Assembly: GCA_950295325.1 (NCBI GenBank)
Contig: OX485805.1
Span: forward strand, 54,398,758 to 54,462,757
Source of the DNA: Polytrichum commune
Taxonomy: Eukaryota; Streptophyta; Polytrichopsida; Polytrichales; Polytrichaceae
Length of the DNA: 64,000 nt
Direction: 5' to 3'
A program made the position numbers and the translations under genes. This document shows positions 60,985-64,000 of the stretch, piece after piece. The notes beneath the pieces were generated by a model. It saw nothing but the letters and a program-made list of their open reading frames with translations, ran no database searches and had not been told where the DNA came from. The first letter of the stretch is position 1. Each line of letters starts with the position of its first letter.

Positions 60985-62322
60985 TACGAACGATCGTTCA
61001 TAAGTCCTAGCCGAAACATATGGACGTATGCATAGGAACGATAAATAATATGTTCTAGCCGTGACCTTGTTTGTAAAAACTATTGACCCGACAGAAGAGA
61101 TATCCATAGCCAAGGACTTGGAGGCATGTGTTCAAACTAACGGTTGTTTCTGGATAATTGCAAAATAATATCAATTGATATTTACGAACGCACGTTCGTG
61201 AATAACCCACCATCAGATGTTCAGTTGGACATCACAGATTCACGGGAGCCTATGTGGGTTGGAAGGTTGGAAGGAAAATATACGAATGCACGTTCGTGTA
61301 TCATTGATACATTTTAGTACCTACGACTACCTATAAGTAGGTCAATGTGGATCTATGTACAATGATCTACTTACGAACGCACGTTCGCAAACAACTCGCA
61401 TCACAAGAACTTAGGTGCGACTGTATCTCGAAAGAAATATATACGAACGCACGTTCGTATATCATTGACAATTTTCATGCCTCTGACTACATATAAGTAA
61501 ATCAACGTGGAGTATGTCTAATGCTCTACTTACGAACGTACGTTCGTAAACCAATCACATCACACGAAGTTAGGTGCCCTGTATCTTGAAGGAAATATAT
61601 ACGAACGCACGTTCGTAAACCAATCACATCACACGAAGTTAGGTGCCCTGTATCTGGAAGGAAATATATACGAACGCACGTTCGTATGTCATCGATAATT
61701 TTCATGCCTCTGACTACATATAATTAAATCAACATGGAGTATGTCTAATGCTCGGTTTACGAACGCACGTTCGTAAACCAATCACATCACACGAAGTTAG
61801 GTGCCCTGTATCTGAAAGGAAATATATACGAACGCACGTTCGTATGTCATCGACAATTTTCATGCCTCTGACTACATATAATTAAATCAACATGGAGTAT
61901 GTCTAATGCTCGGTTTACGAACGCACGTTCGTAAACCAATCACATCACACGAAGTTAGGTGTCCTGTATCTTGAAGGAAATATATACGAACGCACGTTCG
62001 TATGTCATCGACAATTTTCATGCCTCTGACTACATATAATTAAATCAACATGGAGTATGTCTAATGCTCTACTTACGAACGCACGTTCGTAAACCATTCA
62101 CATCACACGAACTTAGGTGCCCCTGTATCTCGAAGGAAATATATACGAACGCACGTTCGTATATCATTGACAACTTTCATGCCTCTGACTACATATACGT
62201 AAATCAGCGTGGAGTATGTCTAATGCTCGGTTTACGAACGCACGTTCGTAAACCACTCACATCACGTGTCTGAGCCTATTGTGCATATGCTACCAACTCA
62301 TCTTTACGAACGTGCGTTCATA
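60985..62322. repeat. array of 16 near-palindromes TACGAACGCACGTTCGTA, alternating 69/89-bp spacing
   Basis: Copies start at 60985, then 61183, 61281, 61372, 61442, 61531, 61600, 61669, 61758, 61827, 61916, 61985, 62074, 62144, 62233 and 62305. Each has 8-bp arms (TACGAACG/CGTTCGTA) around a 2-bp centre; the 61531 copy is a perfect palindrome. From 61372 the spacing mostly alternates about 69 and 89 bp, giving a repeat unit of about 158 bp with two palindromes. The intervals are also repeated (CATGCCTCTGACTACATATA; CACATCACACGAAGTTAGG). One 69-bp segment is locally duplicated (61531-61669). The array lies 5' of the minus-strand transposase and looks like a subterminal binding-site array. That role is inferred. 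Confidence 0.9.
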
Positions 62323-64000
62323 AAGGTCCGGTATTTGCGGCGGTATATACGGGTATGTGCAGACTATTGTGTACCTAGGAGGTATAGGGTGGGCGCATAA
62401 GAAAATGGTTTGAGCTCGTTCCAGTCAGGTCTGTGGAGCGCACACTTGGATGTGCCGCAAAAAAGAGCTCTGATGTGGGGGGAAGAGCTTTAAGTACCTT
62501 CCCCCTGATGGTTCAAAATCCCTTGGATGCTATTTAAAAGAGGATTCCCGCCGCCTACTTTGACCTAACAATATGCCATTCCATCCATGTGGATATATAT
62601 AAATAGCATTATGTATGGAGCATGTCTTGCATGCACGCAACATATTGTAAATATGTCAATCGGTCGCACACCTTAGTTGTTACCAAGGTCTCACGAGAAT
62701 ATATGTCTATATTTATATGTCTATATAAATTATAAATTATATTATATTATATATACATATATATATAATATTAGATACATAATGCCTATATAGGTTGATG
62801 GTTAACATTGAGTTTTAAATGATTTGCGACTAAGGTATGAAGTCCAAGTTAATTAACGATTGATTATACCTAATAAAGTGATGAAGGGTTTAGGGTAATA
62901 CATATTCACACACACAATGAGGTAAGAGTGGCTAAGAACATGTTGTGGAAGCCCCTAAAATTGTAGGTATTATATGATTCACATTAAAAAAATGCCCGTA
63001 ATATGGTCATCAAGTGCATGAATACCAATAAAAAGTCGCTTAATCCATTATGGCTTGTATTAGGTAGATTGATGACATTTTGAACCAATCTTACCCAGTA
63101 TATGTAGATAAGGTCTTCATTCAAATGTAACACTAGGTTTGAAAATAATGAATTAAAATGGTATGATTGGAAATGATCAATCACTTTGGAACGGTGCATA
63201 CGATAATGATAAGAATTGAAACCATACCTACGTGAAGTCACACTTACAATTATTAATATGTGTTTGACATCCTATGGGAAATAAATTTTCCTCCACCTCT
63301 TGTAAAGGTTTAGGATAGCCCTCGCCACAATTTGAAATTGAGTCCTTTATCCGATAAATATTTATTTAAGGAACCATTGAACACCTTGAAAGATATATTG
63401 TCCATGAAAATTTTATATTTTAAAACACCATATACACATCCTTGCGGGTGGATTCTTCATTTGAATCCACCCCCTACACTCGAGGCTCGCCAAACATCGG
63501 ACCATATTATGAACTAATATAAGTTTAAATGCAATTGATCATTGGTGAAATTAAAAGTTGATGGCACTAGTATTCGTTTGTTAGTTCAAGTCGAAAACTA
63601 ATTAAATGACTTCACCTCCTATTGGAAATTCATTTATCCTCCACTATGGTGTGGAAATGGATAACTAATTTGGAATGGTGCATACATTAGTATGCACTTA
63701 CAATTATCTGTTTATATTATTTGCATCCTACAAGAAGTATGTGCATGACCATAGCTTAAACTGTTGATTTAAACCAAAGTCTTAAATCATTCATGTTATA
63801 ATAAGATTAAGTATGCATAGTGTGATCAAATTGCACTCAAAACTATATACTAAGGTGAAAGGGCTAGCATTCTAAATTTCCCTCTTCACCTATTAAGCCA
63901 ATGTTTTATCTCAAAATACAATTATTCGCATGAGTCTAGATTATTATAGTTGCTATGAACCACATAAAGCGATTTCCAATCGAACCAACATTGGTTTACC
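62323..64000. other. AT-rich end of the window, no gene recognised
   Basis: It includes an (AT)n-rich stretch at 62725-62770. The outer end of the transposon carrying the palindrome array probably falls near its start, but no terminal inverted repeat could be identified. Confidence 0.5.

Noticed and set aside
61183..62322. CRISPR-like array
   Set aside because: The repeats are regularly spaced, but the intervals are themselves repeated copies of each other, the spacing alternates 69/89 bp, and the genome is eukaryotic.

Overview
This window is nuclear DNA from a eukaryote, almost certainly a land plant with a large, transposon-rich genome. The evidence is AT-rich intergenic DNA, GT-AG introns, decayed Copia and LINE retroelements, many short inverted-repeat transposons (MITEs, hAT-type and others), plant-telomere-like CCCTAAA units near 18.66 kb, and very low gene density. 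The LINE and DUF7869-type transposase sequences resemble those I know from ferns and other seedless plants. That is only an impression and the species is not identified.

The one convincing host gene is at 50.3-52.6 kb: a complete gene for a bacterial-type 6-phosphogluconate dehydratase (Edd, Entner-Doudoroff pathway). It has two exons. A short first exon encodes the conserved N-terminus, a 361-bp AT-rich intron (GTAAGT...TAG) follows, and a long GC-rich second exon carries the rest. Joining the exons gives a 622-residue protein with both family signatures and the iron-sulfur cysteines. A GC-rich bacterial-type coding sequence with a host-like intron, inside transposon-filled plant DNA, looks like an ancient horizontal (or endosymbiotic) acquisition that has been domesticated. 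It is the most interesting object here.

Layout: 0-12 kb is mostly anonymous AT-rich DNA with MITEs at 2.5, 5.4 and 9.5 kb. 12.3-13.5 kb holds a LINE reverse-transcriptase relic. 15.6 kb has a MITE, 17.1-18.1 kb an unexplained GC-rich island, and 18.5-19.0 kb a degenerate minisatellite. 19.1-21.9 kb is a Copia relic interrupted by a 928-bp 5'-truncated LINE with a 12-bp target-site duplication. 25.6-26.3 kb (and perhaps to 27.3 kb) is an antisense LINE RNase H relic. 28-45 kb holds several MITEs, foldbacks and repeat pairs; 41.9-43.8 kb is a transposon with a hAT-type element nested inside. 46.2-47.3 kb is a repeat split by a second LINE 3' fragment, and its unoccupied paralogue lies at 40.5-40.8 kb. 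49.6-52.9 kb is the edd locus. 54.0-54.5 kb and 57.5-60.6 kb are two DUF7869-type transposase copies; the larger has one intron and a single premature stop. 61.0-62.3 kb is a striking array of 18-bp near-palindromes with alternating 69/89-bp spacing, just 5' of that transposase. The last 1.7 kb is AT-rich with nothing recognised.

One theme links several transposons. Two LINE copies carry a C-terminal PD-(D/E)XK-like nuclease domain and end in a T/C-rich 3' tail instead of poly(A), with exact 12- and 14-bp duplications. All positions were read by eye. Family assignments rest on motif recognition, with no database search.
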